DNA of 64,000 bases from Gammaproteobacteria bacterium 50_400_T64 (GCA_002162755.1 MAAS01000015.1:1-64000), one strand, 5' to 3'. Positions 10,078-21,672 are shown, numbered from the stretch's first letter. The notes: generated by a model not told the origin, from the letters alone. A program made the numbers and translations.

Positions 10078-10992
10078 CTAGCTTTCTTCATTAGCGATAC
10101 CGTGGGGCACATGACCAGTTGCCACCTTGGTACTCGCCGATTCACAGTGACCCTGCTGGTCGTCAAAAAACACATCGGCACCGTAGGCCCGCAAAAACTC
10201 GCTTTTATTAAGACCGCCCAAAAATAATGACTCATCAATGCGAATGCCCCACTCGCGCAGAGTGCGCACCACTCTTTCGTGAGCCGGCGCTGAACGGGCT
10301 GTCACCAGCGCGGTGCGTATGGGGCCAGTCTCAGGAGGGAACTCAGCCTGTAAAAGCTGCAAGGCCTGGAGAAAGTTTTTAAAGGGGCCGCCACTCAGCG
10401 GTGTTTTGGCCGCTGCTTTTTCGCTTTCAGCAAAGGCGGCCAGCCCCTCTGTTTTATAGATGCGTTCTGCTTCGTCGGAAAACAGCACGGCATCACCATC
10501 GAAAGCAAAACGTAGTTCATCGCCATCATCAGCAGAAGTATCGCCCGATGACAAAAGGGTCGCCGCCGCAATACCGTATTTCAGTGCGTTGCGTACGTCT
10601 TCGGCATGGGTCGATAAAAACAGGTGGCAGCCAAAAGCAGCCACATAACGATAAGGGCTTTCGCCGCCGCAAAAGGCCGCCCGAGTAATATCTAACTGAT
10701 GGTGTTCGATAGAATTAAAAATACGTAAACCGGTGTCTGCAGAGTTGCGTGACAGCAAAATGACCTCGACCCGAGGCGCGGCAAATTTTTCATTAATGCG
10801 CAATAGCTTTTGCACCAGAGGGAAGGCATCGCCCGGCTCCAGGGGTTCATCTTCGTGTTCAATCTGGTACTGGGAATAGGCTTTCAAGCCCTGCTGCTGG
10901 AAAACCCCATCGCTCTCTTTCAGGTCAAACAAAACCCGGGAAGAAATGGCAATCACCAGTTTTTCGTTGTTCTTATCTTGGGTATTCGACAC
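10078..10992 (-). CDS. 5'-nucleotidase (cytosolic NT5C1-like, PF06189)
   Basis: A 304-residue protein matching bacterial relatives of cytosolic 5'-nucleotidase I, which hydrolyse nucleoside monophosphates. Characteristic stretches are A-I-S-S-R-V-L-F-D-L near the N-terminus (the first catalytic Asp), a C-G-G-E-S-P-Y-R-Y block, A-F-D-G-D-A-V-L-F-S-D-E, and V-T-A-R-S-A-P-A-H-E-R near residue 230. No signal peptide is present. The start is a GTG at 10992 with GGGGAAG nine bases upstream. It is convergent with the TauE gene, 15 bases apart. The substrate base preference cannot be inferred. Confidence 0.85.
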   Translation of the reverse strand: MSNTQDKNNEKLVIAISSRVLFDLKESDGVFQQQGLKAYSQYQIEHEDEPLEPGDAFPLVQKLLRINEKFAAPRVEVILLSRNSADTGLRIFNSIEHHQLDITRAAFCGGESPYRYVAAFGCHLFLSTHAEDVRNALKYGIAAATLLSSGDTSADDGDELRFAFDGDAVLFSDEAERIYKTEGLAAFAESEKAAAKTPLSGGPFKNFLQALQLLQAEFPPETGPIRTALVTARSAPAHERVVRTLREWGIRIDESLFLGGLNKSEFLRAYGADVFFDDQQGHCESASTKVATGHVPHGIANEES

Positions 10993-11067
10993 GTTTTAAT
11001 CTTCCCCATTTTTCAAAGTGGGTGGGTGTTTAGCCCATGAATACAAGGTCGTTCAAACCTGCTCTGC

Positions 11068-12420
11068 TTATTTCTCGGTCTCTGCCTCTGCTGAAAACCA
11101 GGACAGGGTTAAACGGAAAATAACCGGGCTTAATAAAAGCAGCGCAATTAAGTTTGGAATCGCCATTAAGGCATTGAGTGTATCAGCCAGCAACCAGGCA
11201 ATACCCAAACCTTTCACAGCACCGATATAAACCGCCAGTGTCCAGAGAATACGATAAGGCACGATGATTTTAAGGCCAAACAAATATTCGGCGCAACGCT
11301 CGCCATAGTAACTCCAGCCCAGAATAGTGGTGAAGGCAAAGAGCACCAAAGTGACAGCGACAAACTTGTCGCCGAGACCGGGGAAAGCCGAAGCAAAGCC
11401 CGAGGCCGTCATCGCCGCTGCCTGGGCATCGCCCGTCCAGACCCCGGTAAGAATAATCACCAGGCCGGTCATGGTGCAGATAATAAGGGTATCGATAAAG
11501 GTGCCCAGCATAGCAATGCTGCCTTGCCGTACTGGACTATCAGTCTCCGCCGCCGCGTGGGCAATGGGCGCACTACCCAGACCGGCCTCGTTTGAGAACA
11601 CGCCTCTGGCAACACCCATTCGAATCGCCAGCAGCACCGCAGCACCGGCAAAACCGCCCTCTGCCGCTACGGGATTAAAAGCACTGTGTAATATCAAACT
11701 GAATGCTGCAGGAATTTCGCCGAGATGTTGGGCGATAACAACACCACAGCCCAAAATATAAGCAATGCCCATCAGCGGTACCAAGGTCGAGGCAACGCGG
11801 GCAATCACCTTGACGCCGCCAAGCAGGACAATGCCGACAAGGGTCGCCATCACCGCGCCAGATACCCAATGGGGCACCTGAAAAGAACTCTCAAGAACAC
11901 GCGCAACCTCACTGGCCTGCACAGTATTACCAATGCCAAAACCTGCCAGCATGCCGAATAGCGCAAACAATGTTGCAAGCCACAACCAGCGTTGGCCAAG
12001 GCCATTTTTAATGTAATACATTGGGCCGCCCACTTTGCGGCCCGAGTCATCAGTCTCACGGTAGTGAACAGCGAGCACCGCCTCAGCATATTTTGTCGCC
12101 ATGCCCACCAGTGCCGTACACCACATCCAGAACAAAGCACCCGGCCCGCCAATGCCGATAGCAGTGGCAACGCCAGCGATATTACCGGTGCCAACGGTGG
12201 CCGATAGTGATGTCATCAAGGCTGCAAAGGGACTGATGTCGCCCTCGCCTCTCGCCTTGCGCCCTTTGAATAATTGCACAAAGGCAAAGTCGAGTTTGCG
12301 TAGGGGTAACAGGCGTAGACCCAACATTAGATAAAGGCCGGTGCAGAGGATGAAAAACAGCATCGCCGGCCCCCAGGCGAAACTATTAATGCTGCTTAAC
12401 AGGGATTCAATTGATTTCAT
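11068..12420 (-). CDS. Sodium:alanine symporter family (AlsT/AGCS) transporter
   Basis: A 450-residue integral membrane protein with about 11 transmembrane helices. It has the AGCS family signature near residue 75-100 (S-A-T-V-G-T-G-N-I-A-G-V) and the conserved G-G-P-M-Y-Y-I and F-S-N-E-A-G-L-G-S-A-P-I-A-H-A-A-A blocks. Members couple uptake of alanine or glycine to Na+ or H+. The length is normal. It stands alone, between the 5'-nucleotidase and PLP-enzyme genes on the same strand, with 75-76-base gaps that may carry promoters. The actual amino acid carried is an inference from the family. Confidence 0.92.
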   Translation of the reverse strand: MKSIESLLSSINSFAWGPAMLFFILCTGLYLMLGLRLLPLRKLDFAFVQLFKGRKARGEGDISPFAALMTSLSATVGTGNIAGVATAIGIGGPGALFWMWCTALVGMATKYAEAVLAVHYRETDDSGRKVGGPMYYIKNGLGQRWLWLATLFALFGMLAGFGIGNTVQASEVARVLESSFQVPHWVSGAVMATLVGIVLLGGVKVIARVASTLVPLMGIAYILGCGVVIAQHLGEIPAAFSLILHSAFNPVAAEGGFAGAAVLLAIRMGVARGVFSNEAGLGSAPIAHAAAETDSPVRQGSIAMLGTFIDTLIICTMTGLVIILTGVWTGDAQAAAMTASGFASAFPGLGDKFVAVTLVLFAFTTILGWSYYGERCAEYLFGLKIIVPYRILWTLAVYIGAVKGLGIAWLLADTLNALMAIPNLIALLLLSPVIFRLTLSWFSAEAETEK

Positions 12421-12496
12421 TATTATTTTTTATTCTCAAGAGTTTTCCCCATTGGGTTTTATTGAATAAGATTTTACAGAAATACTTTAAACATCA

Positions 12497-13534
12497 TCAA
12501 AAAGAAAGCTGTTCGCGCTGGGCAAACAAGCCAAATAAACCGCCGGTGTGAACAAAGACAATATCGCTAGCCCCGGCGAAATAGCCCTGCTCTATTAGCG
12601 TGAGCATGCCATGGAAAGCTTTACCCGTATAAACAGGGTCGAGTAATAAACCCTCAAGGGCAGCTACCTTTTTAATGGTCGCAAATACTTCAGGCCCTGC
12701 TTTAGAATAGCCCGGCCCAATAAAGTCATCATTCACCTGTATCGATAAACTCGCGGGCAAAGCAGTAATTTCATAACAACTTTGCCAATCGCTAATATCC
12801 CCCATGACTTTACGCTGAAAATAAGCGGCGTTATCACACACGGCAACACCCACTACCTGAGCATCTAGCTGGTGCAAAGCACAACCCAGGCTCAGGCCTG
12901 CCTGTGTGCCACCGGAACCCGTGGCATGAAGGATGTGCGTAGGTTGAATATCAGCTTGTTTAAAATCAGTGATCAGCTCTCCAACACAGCGGATGTAACC
13001 CCAAATACCCGTGCCATCGCTTGCACCGGTGGGAATTAAATAGGGCTTGTGACCCTGAGCAGCGTAGTGCTGAGACCAGTACTCAAACAGCTCACGCTGG
13101 CGAGTCTGAAACTCTGCCTTGGGGTAAATTGAGATTTCGGCGCCAGCGAGATAATCGAGAAATAAATTGCCATCGGGACCTGTGGTTTGCCCATCGCCAG
13201 GCTCTTCATTTCTAAGCTCCTCATCCCTAAGCAGGAGATGAACCTTAAGCCCCAAACGGGCACCGAGAATGGCGGTGGCGCGACAGTGATTTGATTGCAC
13301 ACCGCCGCAGGTAATCAGGGTGTCGCAGCCCTGGGCAAGCGCCCGCGCCAGAGTGAATTCGAGCTTGCGGATTTTATTGCCACTGAGGGCGCAGTCTGTC
13401 AGGTCATCCCGCTTGACCCAAATACGCGGCCCTGAAAACTGAGCAGACAATCTATCTAAAGGCTGGAGTGGCGTTGGCAACTGAGCCAGTGCCAGACGTT
13501 CGGGATAATCAATGTCGGGATCTACAATCATCAA
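12497..13534 (-). CDS. PLP-dependent D-cysteine desulfhydrase/ACC deaminase family enzyme
   Basis: A 345-residue fold-type II PLP enzyme. The PLP-binding lysine lies in A-L-S-G-N-K-I-R-K-L-E at about residue 54, preceded by W-V-K-R-D-D-L-T. The substrate loop is C-G-G-V-Q-S-N-H-C-R-A-T, and a glycine-rich phosphate-binding segment T-G-S-G-G-T-Q-A-G follows. The family covers D-cysteine desulfhydrase (DcyD) and 1-aminocyclopropane-1-carboxylate deaminase. The sequence cannot settle which; D-cysteine desulfhydrase is more usual in marine gammaproteobacteria. It sits between the alanine symporter and yajC, all leftward. Confidence 0.88.
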   Translation of the reverse strand: MMIVDPDIDYPERLALAQLPTPLQPLDRLSAQFSGPRIWVKRDDLTDCALSGNKIRKLEFTLARALAQGCDTLITCGGVQSNHCRATAILGARLGLKVHLLLRDEELRNEEPGDGQTTGPDGNLFLDYLAGAEISIYPKAEFQTRQRELFEYWSQHYAAQGHKPYLIPTGASDGTGIWGYIRCVGELITDFKQADIQPTHILHATGSGGTQAGLSLGCALHQLDAQVVGVAVCDNAAYFQRKVMGDISDWQSCYEITALPASLSIQVNDDFIGPGYSKAGPEVFATIKKVAALEGLLLDPVYTGKAFHGMLTLIEQGYFAGASDIVFVHTGGLFGLFAQREQLSF

Positions 13535-13624
13535 CCCTGGACCTTCGCCAGAAATGGCCTATGACCATAGCATAGAGTGTAAAATGAGCGCGGGGATAAA
13601 ATTGGGGGCAACTATCCTGAAGCA

Positions 13625-13644
13625 GGGGGCGATGTCCTGCCCCC
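13625..13644 (-). other. Stem-loop downstream of yajC
   Basis: A 6-bp G+C stem (GGGGGC / GCCCCC) with an 8-base loop lies 16 bases past the yajC stop. It lacks a T run on either strand, so it may be an mRNA 3'-end stabiliser or a weak terminator. Confidence 0.35.
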
Positions 13645-13659
13645 AAACATAGTCAGATC

Positions 13660-13989
13660 TTAAATCGCTTTGATAGTGCCTTTTGGCAAAACGGCATGAA
13701 TAGCATTGCGCTGGAATTTCAGCTCCACTTTATCGGAGACTTCAAGTACCAGGTAGTCGCCTTCGAGCTTGTTAATTTTTCCGATAATACCGCTATTCGT
13801 GACGATTTCATCGCCCTTGGTAATGCTGGTGACTAGCTCCCGATGCTCTTTCTGCTTTTTGCGCTGGGGACGAATAATCATAAAATACATAAACACAAAC
13901 AGGCCGGCAAACATGGCCATAGTAATCAGCGGATCGGGTTCACCTGGCGCAGGTGCTGCTGCGTGGGCTGAAGATATAAAAAATGACAT
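13660..13989 (-). CDS. yajC: Preprotein translocase accessory subunit YajC
   Basis: A 109-residue single-span membrane protein. After a short Ala-rich start come a hydrophobic helix (about residues 22-42) and the family signature M-I-I-R-P-Q-R-K-K-Q-K-E-H, then a small beta domain (G-D-E-I-V-T-N-S-G-I-I-G-K-I). YajC associates with SecDF in the holotranslocon. The start ATG at 13989 has AGGAG upstream. Normally tgt-yajC-secD-secF are contiguous; here yajC has none of these neighbours and lies between bcp and a PLP enzyme, so it is either a relocated or a second copy. Confidence 0.92.
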   Translation of the reverse strand: MSFFISSAHAAAPAPGEPDPLITMAMFAGLFVFMYFMIIRPQRKKQKEHRELVTSITKGDEIVTNSGIIGKINKLEGDYLVLEVSDKVELKFQRNAIHAVLPKGTIKAI

Positions 13990-14056
13990 GGTCTAAGCTC
14001 CTAAAGCTACTCAAATAAAATCTGTTAATTCACTATTTAAGGTTAATGGCCATCTA

Positions 14057-14536
14057 TTAATCAGACAGGTTTTCCACTATCCACTGCTGTACATCGTCGT
14101 GATGGGTTTTAGTTTTCACTTTGGCAATAACATGTTTGAGACGCCCATCTTTACCAATAATAAAAGTGGTGCGTTTAAGACCCATATATTCTTTGCCAAA
14201 GGTTTTTTTCATACCCCAGACACCGTATTTATCGGCAATGGCGTGATCTTCATCTGACAATAAATCAAAGTTCAATGACTGCTTATCTTCAAAACGTAGC
14301 AAGCGATCGACAGAGTCGGGGCTAACCGCTAGTACCACGGTGTCGAGCTTGGCAAACTCTGCTTTGCTATCGCGAATGCCGCAGGCCTGCACATTACAAC
14401 CGGGGGTCATCGCCTTCGGATAAAAATATAAAACAACATTTTTACTATCGCGGAAATCTTTCAGCGTCACCGTTTCATCACGCTGATTTTGCAATGTAAA
14501 GACGGGAGATAAATTACCAATTTTAGGCAGGGTCAT
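14057..14536 (-). CDS. bcp: Thioredoxin-dependent thiol peroxidase Bcp (PrxQ type)
   Basis: A 159-residue peroxiredoxin that reduces peroxides using thioredoxin. The peroxidatic cysteine lies in A-M-T-P-G-C and the resolving cysteine five residues later (C-N-V-Q-A-C), the PrxQ/Bcp alpha2 arrangement. The ATG at 14536 was chosen over a GTG at 14554 because AGAGGAC precedes the ATG at good spacing. The fold continues with F-D-L-L-S-D-E and Y-G-V-W-G-M-K segments typical of Bcp. It lies 67 bases downstream of yajC's start side on the same strand and may be transcribed with it. Confidence 0.93.
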   Translation of the reverse strand: MTLPKIGNLSPVFTLQNQRDETVTLKDFRDSKNVVLYFYPKAMTPGCNVQACGIRDSKAEFAKLDTVVLAVSPDSVDRLLRFEDKQSLNFDLLSDEDHAIADKYGVWGMKKTFGKEYMGLKRTTFIIGKDGRLKHVIAKVKTKTHHDDVQQWIVENLSD

Positions 14537-14602
14537 TACGATGTCCTCTTTCACTTTGTTTTATTTTTTATAAGCGGGTCACGCATTAAACTCGCTATTA
14601 AA

Positions 14603-14629
14603 AAAAGAGCGCCTCTACGGCGCTCTTTT
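14603..14629 (-). terminator. Terminator of mdh
   Basis: The stem GAGCGCC / GGCGCTC, extended by A/T pairs, is followed by a T run on the minus strand. It lies 25 bases past the mdh stop; the A run on the other arm could also serve the plus strand. Confidence 0.85.
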
Positions 14630-14653
14630 ATATCCCTCTAAACCGGTAACAGC

Positions 14654-15634
14654 TTAGGGTAAAAGGTGCTGAACGGCATCGCGCTCTTCCGTTAATTCCT
14701 GCTGAGTAGCCTGCATTTTGCCACGGGAGAAATCATTGATTTCAAGCCCCTGAACAATGCTCCAGTCACCGTCTTTACAAACACAGGGGAAAGAGTAAAT
14801 CAGGCCTTCGGTAATGCCGTAGCTACCGTCGCTGTAAATACCCATGCTCGCCCAGTCGCCTTCGGCGGTACCGAGTGCCCAGGTGCGCATGTGAGAGATC
14901 GCTGCGTTGGCAGCCGATGCCGCACTGGAAGCGCCACGAGCAGCAATAATCGCTGCGCCACGCTGTTGAACAGTGGGGATGAAGTCAGCTTCGTACCAGT
15001 CTTGCTCAATCAGGTCGATAGCGGTTTTACCATTCACTTTGGCGTGGTGCAGGTCGGGGTACTGAGTCGCCGAGTGATTGCCCCAAATGGTCATGTTAGT
15101 AATGTCGTTAATGGTGGTGCCAGTCTTGTCGGCCAGCTGAGACATGGCGCGATTGTGATCGAGACGTGTCATGGCAGTGAATTGACGTGGATTGATGGAC
15201 GGCGCATTGCGCTGGGCGATCAGGGCATTGGTGTTAGCGGGGTTACCGACGACCAGTACTTTAATATCGCGGCTGGCATTGGCATCAATCGCCTTACCCT
15301 GAGCAGAGAAGATAGCAGCGTTGGCTTCGAGCAGGTCTTTACGCTCCATACCTGGACCACGGGGGCGCGCGCCAACCAGCAAAGCATAGTCAGTATCTTT
15401 GAACGCGACGTTGGCGTCATCAGTTTGTACGATACCCGCCAGCAGTGGGAAGGCGCAATCGTCAAGCTCCATCGCCACACCTTTCAGTGCTTCTAGGGCG
15501 GGCGTGATTTCCAGCAGCTGTAAAATAACCGGCTGATCCGTACCGAGCATTTGGCCAGCGGCAATACGAAATAAGAGGGAGTAGCTAATTTGGCCAGCGG
15601 CGCCAGTAACAGTAACGCGAACAGGTGCTTTCAC
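14654..15634 (-). CDS. mdh: Malate dehydrogenase (NAD-dependent)
   Basis: A 326-residue malate dehydrogenase of the cytosolic-type (LDH-like) subgroup used by many Pseudomonas-related bacteria. It interconverts malate and oxaloacetate in the TCA cycle. The NAD-binding [10 protein letters not shown] lies near residue 10, the substrate arginine loop is [13 protein letters not shown], and L-D-H-N-R-A and the catalytic-His region [11 protein letters not shown] are present. The length is normal. It is flanked by its own terminator and a 141-base upstream gap, so it is a single-gene unit not far from the suc/sdh block. Confidence 0.95.
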   Translation of the reverse strand: MKAPVRVTVTGAAGQISYSLLFRIAAGQMLGTDQPVILQLLEITPALEALKGVAMELDDCAFPLLAGIVQTDDANVAFKDTDYALLVGARPRGPGMERKDLLEANAAIFSAQGKAIDANASRDIKVLVVGNPANTNALIAQRNAPSINPRQFTAMTRLDHNRAMSQLADKTGTTINDITNMTIWGNHSATQYPDLHHAKVNGKTAIDLIEQDWYEADFIPTVQQRGAAIIAARGASSAASAANAAISHMRTWALGTAEGDWASMGIYSDGSYGITEGLIYSFPCVCKDGDWSIVQGLEINDFSRGKMQATQQELTEERDAVQHLLP

Positions 15635-15775
15635 GGAAAATCTCCTTGGTCATTCATGTAAGAGGGGGTTTCGAGGCGCGAATTATACGGCAATACACCA
15701 CTTCACGCCTCTATTTTCAACCCGAGCTAGCCGGGTGATTGGATATTGATATAGCTATGAAGAACACCACTCAAT

Positions 15776-16402
15776 CTAAGCCGTTAGTTCGGTGTAACGG
15801 GCCTTTAAGGCTGAGTACAATGTATCTTTAAAAGCTGGGTCAGTGGCATCGAGTTCGAGGCTCAGCTCAACCAGGTGCTCGTTGTCCTCGCGCCCGCCCC
15901 AGTTTTTTGAATAAGTGCCACTTTGATAGCCGTTATCCTGACGGAAAAAATTGAGTACATTCTTACCGACGTAGCGGGTATAGAGCTCATCGAAATCCAG
16001 CTCGGCACTATTAAGCAATATGACAAACTGTCGGGGATCAAAGCTCTTTGTGCTGAGGGTGCTCAAAGTAAAGGATTCTAATTGATCACGGAAATCACCC
16101 GCACCAGTAGCATCATCGGTCTGAAACACTTTCGCTAAATCAGTCGCCAATGCTTCTTCGTCAGCATTATCGAGCAATAACTGGCTTAAACCAAAGTGCC
16201 AGATATCAACAAGCTCTAGCTTCACCTGCTCCATATCCGGCTGCTGGTGCTTCCACCACTTCCAACCATAATGGTCGAGCAGTTCTGCACACTCAACCCA
16301 AATGGCTCGATACCAGGGGAAGCCCTGTTGACGCCAGTCGGTATTCACTTTGCTGTTCATGGCGTCCTGTAAGTCAAGCATTGAGCTCAAACGTGATTTC
16401 AT
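15776..16402 (-). CDS. Dimeric all-alpha dUTP diphosphatase (dUTPase_2)
   Basis: A 208-residue helical NTP pyrophosphohydrolase of the dimeric dUTPase family, unrelated to trimeric Dut. It hydrolyses dUTP/dUDP to dUMP. The metal-binding E-x2-E helices are visible in W-V-E-C-A-E-L-L-D-H and L-E-L-V-D-I-W-H-F. The C-terminal substrate block reads Y-V-G-K-N-V-L-N-F-F-R-Q-D-N-G-Y, ending in Y-S-K-N-W-G-G-R-E-D-N, all family hallmarks. A second possible ATG lies eight codons in. Cellvibrionales and Alteromonadales often carry this enzyme; whether trimeric Dut is also present elsewhere is unknown. Confidence 0.88.
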   Translation of the reverse strand: MKSRLSSMLDLQDAMNSKVNTDWRQQGFPWYRAIWVECAELLDHYGWKWWKHQQPDMEQVKLELVDIWHFGLSQLLLDNADEEALATDLAKVFQTDDATGAGDFRDQLESFTLSTLSTKSFDPRQFVILLNSAELDFDELYTRYVGKNVLNFFRQDNGYQSGTYSKNWGGREDNEHLVELSLELDATDPAFKDTLYSALKARYTELTA

Positions 16403-16521
16403 TTTTGATCCTTAATCAATTTGATTGAACTGACACTAAAGTCAACAGCAGTTTAACCCATGGCCATTCAATACTTGCGCTAAAATATAAACCCTAACCC
16501 ACGAATTATTGAATATAGCGC

Positions 16522-16743
16522 ATGCCGAGTAGCTTGTTTTACCTGAACATTTCCACTCAGGAGTATTTACGCGTCTATAAAGGCGCTGCCCGCCAGGTCA
16601 TAGTACGCGGCACTGACGGGGCAACCTTAAGCTTTCCCGCAGAACACCTACGGCGCTTCGTTAGCCACAACGGCGTGCAGGGCCGCTTTATGTTGAACTA
16701 CGATGAGGACAACAAATTTATCTCACTGCAAAAATTGAACTAG
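16522..16743 (+). CDS. DUF2835 family protein
   Basis: A 73-residue protein matching DUF2835, a small family of unknown function found in gammaproteobacteria. The conserved pattern F-Y-L-N-I-S...E-Y-L-R-V-Y-K-G-A-A-R-Q-V-I-V-R-G-T-D-G and the R-F...G-V-Q-G-R-F segment with a D-E-D-N-K-F-I-S-L-Q-K ending are visible. It appears to be a compact beta-rich domain without membrane segments. It is transcribed divergently from the dUTPase (119 bases) and convergent with sucD. No function can be proposed. Confidence 0.75.
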   Translation: MPSSLFYLNISTQEYLRVYKGAARQVIVRGTDGATLSFPAEHLRRFVSHNGVQGRFMLNYDEDNKFISLQKLN

Positions 16744-16790
16744 CTTACTTCAGCATACGAGCACTCAATATCTAATAAAAAAACGGCACA

Positions 16791-16812
16791 AAAAAAGCGG
16801 CCGAAGCCGCTT
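16791..16812 (-). terminator. Terminator of the sdh-suc operon (UUCG tetraloop)
   Basis: The 7-bp stem AAGCGGC / GCCGCTT reads on the minus strand with a UUCG loop and is followed by seven T. It lies 21 bases past the sucD stop and closes the TCA operon. Confidence 0.92.
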
Positions 16813-16832
16813 CTTTCATCACCAGACTAAAA

Positions 16833-17705
16833 CTACCAGCCAGTGATTTCTTTCAGGCCATTGCCAATCTCAGCAAGGCTACGCACGGTTTTAACACCGG
16901 CATCTTCCAGAGCGGCAAACTTTTCGTCGGCCGTGCCTTTACCACCAGAGATAATCGCACCGGCGTGACCCATGCGCTTACCTGCAGGTGCGGTAACACC
17001 AGCAATGTAAGAAACAACGGGCTTGGTCACATGAGCTTTAATGTAAGCAGCTGCTTCTTCTTCAGCAGTGCCACCAATTTCACCGATCATTACGATGGCT
17101 TCGGTTTGCGGATCTTTCTCAAACAACGCGAGAATATCGATAAAGCTGGAACCGGGAATGGGGTCACCACCAATACCGACACAAGTTGACTGACCAAAAC
17201 CAAAGTCAGTGGTCTGCTTCACGGCTTCATAAGTCAAAGTACCAGAGCGCGATACAACACCGACCTTGCCGGGCAGGTGAATGTGACCGGGCATAATGCC
17301 AATCTTGCACTCACCGGGTGTGATAACGCCGGGGCAGTTAGGGCCGATCAGTATCGCGCCCAGGTCGTCACACTTCACTTTACATTCCAGCATATCCAGA
17401 GTCGGGATGCCTTCAGTAATACAGACGATTAACTTGATGCCAGCATTTGCCGCTTCAAGAATAGAGTCTTTACAGAAAGGAGCGGGAACATAAATAACCG
17501 ATGCTTCAGCACCCGTTTCAGCAACAGCATCGGCAACAGTGTTAAAAACAGGCAAGCCCAAGTGAGTTTGTCCACCTTTACCTGGCGTTACACCACCAAC
17601 TAACTTAGTACCATATTCCAGCGCCTGCTCGGAGTGCATAGTGCCCTGTGAGCCGGTAAAACCCTGGCAAATAACCTTGGTGTCTTTATTGATTAATATG
17701 CTCAT
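16833..17705 (-). CDS. sucD: Succinyl-CoA synthetase, alpha subunit
   Basis: A 290-residue ADP-forming succinate-CoA ligase alpha subunit that converts succinyl-CoA to succinate with nucleoside triphosphate formation. The CoA-binding Rossmann segment starts [10 protein letters not shown], and the phosphorylated active-site histidine lies in [10 protein letters not shown] near residue 247. The length is normal. Its ATG overlaps the sucC stop by one base (TAATG), so the two subunits are translationally coupled. It is the last gene of the leftward sdhCDAB-sucAB-lpd-sucCD array. Confidence 0.97.
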   Translation of the reverse strand: MSILINKDTKVICQGFTGSQGTMHSEQALEYGTKLVGGVTPGKGGQTHLGLPVFNTVADAVAETGAEASVIYVPAPFCKDSILEAANAGIKLIVCITEGIPTLDMLECKVKCDDLGAILIGPNCPGVITPGECKIGIMPGHIHLPGKVGVVSRSGTLTYEAVKQTTDFGFGQSTCVGIGGDPIPGSSFIDILALFEKDPQTEAIVMIGEIGGTAEEEAAAYIKAHVTKPVVSYIAGVTAPAGKRMGHAGAIISGGKGTADEKFAALEDAGVKTVRSLAEIGNGLKEITGW

Positions 17706-18871
17706 TATTTACCCTCCGCTGCTTTCACTACTGATTCTGCTGCGTCGGTCAAGCTGGTGGCAGCGATAATATTTAAGCCACTATCGGCCAGCACTTTAGA
17801 GCCAATTTCTGCGTTATTTCCTTCGAGGCGCACGACAACGGGTACATTGACGCCCACTTCTTCAACCGCGCCGATAATACCTTCAGCAATCAAATCACAA
17901 CGTACGATGCCACCAAAGATATTCACCAGTACGGCTTTTACGTTGGAGTCGGACAAAATAATTTTAAAGGCTTCTGTAACACGTTCTTTGGTTGCACCGC
18001 CGCCTACATCGAGGAAGTTAGCGGGAAAACCACCGTGAATCTTCACGATATCCATGGTACCCATGGCCAGACCAGCGCCGTTTACCATACAACCAATGGT
18101 GCCATCGAGGGCAACGTAGTTCAGTTCCCATTCGGCGGCTTGTGCTTCGCGCGCGTCTTCCTGACTAGGATCGTGAAACTCTTTCAGCTCGGGGTGACGA
18201 TACATAGCATTACTATCGATGGTCATTTTGGCATCGAGGCAATGCAGGTTGCCTTCGTCGGTAATCACCAGCGGGTTAATTTCTAGCAGGGCCAAATCTT
18301 TATCTTCGAACAACTTGGCCAGGCCAAGGAAGATTTTGGTAAATTGACCAATCTGCGCGCCTTTGAGGCCGAGGGCAAAAGCCAACTCGCGACCCTGGTA
18401 AGGCTGTGCACCGGTCAATGGGTCAATTTCAGCTTTGAGGATTTTCTCAGGCGTCTCTTCGGCAACGGTCTCAATTTCAACACCGCCCTCGGTAGAGGCC
18501 ATAAAGATAATACGGCGAGTTGAGCGATCAACAACTGCACCAAGATAGAGCTCGTCGGCGATTTCGGTGCAGGTTTCAACCAGAATACGGCTGACGGGCT
18601 GGCCGTTGGCATCGGTCTGATACGTCACCAGATTTTTGCCCAACCACTGCTCGGCAAACGCCTTGATTTCTTCTTTAGTAGTGACCAGCTTAACGCCGCC
18701 CGCTTTACCACGACCGCCGGCGTGAACCTGTGCTTTAACTACCCACTTGTCACCACCGATTTTATCGGCCGCTGCTACTGCTTCTTCCGCCGTAGCGGCA
18801 GCAATGCCTTTTGATACGGGTAAGCCGTATTCAGCAAACAGTTGTTTGCCCTGGTATTCATGTAAATTCAT
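17705..18871 (-). CDS. sucC: Succinyl-CoA synthetase, beta subunit
   Basis: A 388-residue beta subunit, exactly the usual length from the ATG at 18871 ([11 protein letters not shown]). It has an N-terminal ATP-grasp domain, with the [16 protein letters not shown] nucleotide loop at about residue 45-60 and the metal/nucleotide region [10 protein letters not shown]-terminal CoA-ligase domain follows ([21 protein letters not shown]). An in-frame extension to 18907 is not supported by the family. It partners SucD and lies 86 bases downstream of lpd. Confidence 0.97.
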   Translation of the reverse strand: MNLHEYQGKQLFAEYGLPVSKGIAAATAEEAVAAADKIGGDKWVVKAQVHAGGRGKAGGVKLVTTKEEIKAFAEQWLGKNLVTYQTDANGQPVSRILVETCTEIADELYLGAVVDRSTRRIIFMASTEGGVEIETVAEETPEKILKAEIDPLTGAQPYQGRELAFALGLKGAQIGQFTKIFLGLAKLFEDKDLALLEINPLVITDEGNLHCLDAKMTIDSNAMYRHPELKEFHDPSQEDAREAQAAEWELNYVALDGTIGCMVNGAGLAMGTMDIVKIHGGFPANFLDVGGGATKERVTEAFKIILSDSNVKAVLVNIFGGIVRCDLIAEGIIGAVEEVGVNVPVVVRLEGNNAEIGSKVLADSGLNIIAATSLTDAAESVVKAAEGK

Positions 18872-18957
18872 GTTGTAGTTCCAACTCGTTGACGAGAAAA
18901 AAAACAATAAGCTATTGCATGGTGACTATTTTGCCACCTATACGCTAGACCTAACTT

Positions 18958-20424
<1,467 letters not shown>

Positions 20425-20439
20425 TCAATAAATTAACGC

Positions 20440-21672
20440 TTATATCTCAAGTAAAATTTTCGCAGGGTTCTCGATCATATCCTTAATAGCTACCAAGAAG
20501 AGCACCGCATCGCGACCGTCGATAATACGATGGTCGTAGGACAGTGCGAGATTCATCATCGGACGAATAACTACCTTGCCATCTTCTGCAATAGGCCGCT
20601 CTTTAATGGCGTGCATACCGAGAATGGCAGCCTGAGGCGGATTCAAAATAGGCGTTGAAACCAGTGACCCAAAAACACCACCATTAGTAATCGTAAAGGT
20701 GCCGCCGGTAATCTCATCAATACTCAGTTTTCCATCACGGGCTTTGCCACCGTACTCTGCAATTTTATTTTCAATTTCAGCGATGCTCATTTGATCCACA
20801 TCACGCAATACCGGTACGACCAAACCGCGGTCACTGGAGACGGCAACACCAATATCCTGGTAACCGTGATAGACCACATCAGAACCATCAAGTGAGGCGT
20901 TAACCAGTGGGAAACGCTTCAATGCTTCAACGGCTGAGCGAACAAAGAACCCCATAAAGCCAAGACGTGTACCGTTATGCACGGAAGAGAACTGGTCTTT
21001 AAACTGGCTACGTAAATCCATAATACGATGCATATCCACTTCATTAAACGTGGTCAGCATCGCAGTCGTCTGAGTCACCTCAAGCAGGCGCTCGGCAATA
21101 CGGGCGCGCATGCGCGTCATCGGCACACGCTTTTCAACGCGCTCACCGGCACTAAGCGTTAACCCGCTTTCGACTGGGGCCACGGGTGCCGCCGGTGTTG
21201 CGCTAACAGGTGCGGCTGGAGCAGCAGGGGCCACTGGCACCGGCACAAAATTGACCACATCTTCTTTGGTGATGCGCCCGTCTTTGCCACTGCCGGCAAC
21301 GGCAGCGAGGTCGACGCCTCTCTCATCGGCCAGCTTGCGGGCCGCCGGGCTGGCCGGAGCTGCATCGCCCTCAACCTCGGACGCACCAATTGTTTCCTCT
21401 ACCGCAGGGCTTGCCGCCTCAGCACTACCACTGGCACTGCTATCGAGCCGCGCCATAATCTCACCGCTGAGTAAGATGGCACCCTCCTCTTTGAGGATTT
21501 CCACCAGTACACCACTTTGGGCGGCGACAACTTCCAGTACAACCTTATCGGTTTCTACATCCACCAATAAGTCGTCCCGTTGCACACTTTCTCCAACCTG
21601 TTTGTGCCAGGTGGCAACTTCACCTTCCTGAACAGACTCGGGAAAAGCGGGGACTTTAATATCGATTAGCAT
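20440..21672 (-). CDS. sucB: 2-oxoglutarate dehydrogenase E2, dihydrolipoyl succinyltransferase
   Basis: A 410-residue E2 subunit. The N-terminal lipoyl domain has the lipoylated lysine in [11 protein letters not shown] (about residue 43). An Ala/Pro-rich linker leads to the E1/E3-binding domain ([14 protein letters not shown]), a second Ala/Pro linker, and the catalytic acyltransferase domain ending with the H-R-I-I-D-G-R-D active-site motif. Residues in the catalytic domain ([11 protein letters not shown]) are as in succinyltransferases. It is 53 bases downstream of sucA. Confidence 0.96.
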   Translation of the reverse strand: MLIDIKVPAFPESVQEGEVATWHKQVGESVQRDDLLVDVETDKVVLEVVAAQSGVLVEILKEEGAILLSGEIMARLDSSASGSAEAASPAVEETIGASEVEGDAAPASPAARKLADERGVDLAAVAGSGKDGRITKEDVVNFVPVPVAPAAPAAPVSATPAAPVAPVESGLTLSAGERVEKRVPMTRMRARIAERLLEVTQTTAMLTTFNEVDMHRIMDLRSQFKDQFSSVHNGTRLGFMGFFVRSAVEALKRFPLVNASLDGSDVVYHGYQDIGVAVSSDRGLVVPVLRDVDQMSIAEIENKIAEYGGKARDGKLSIDEITGGTFTITNGGVFGSLVSTPILNPPQAAILGMHAIKERPIAEDGKVVIRPMMNLALSYDHRIIDGRDAVLFLVAIKDMIENPAKILLEI

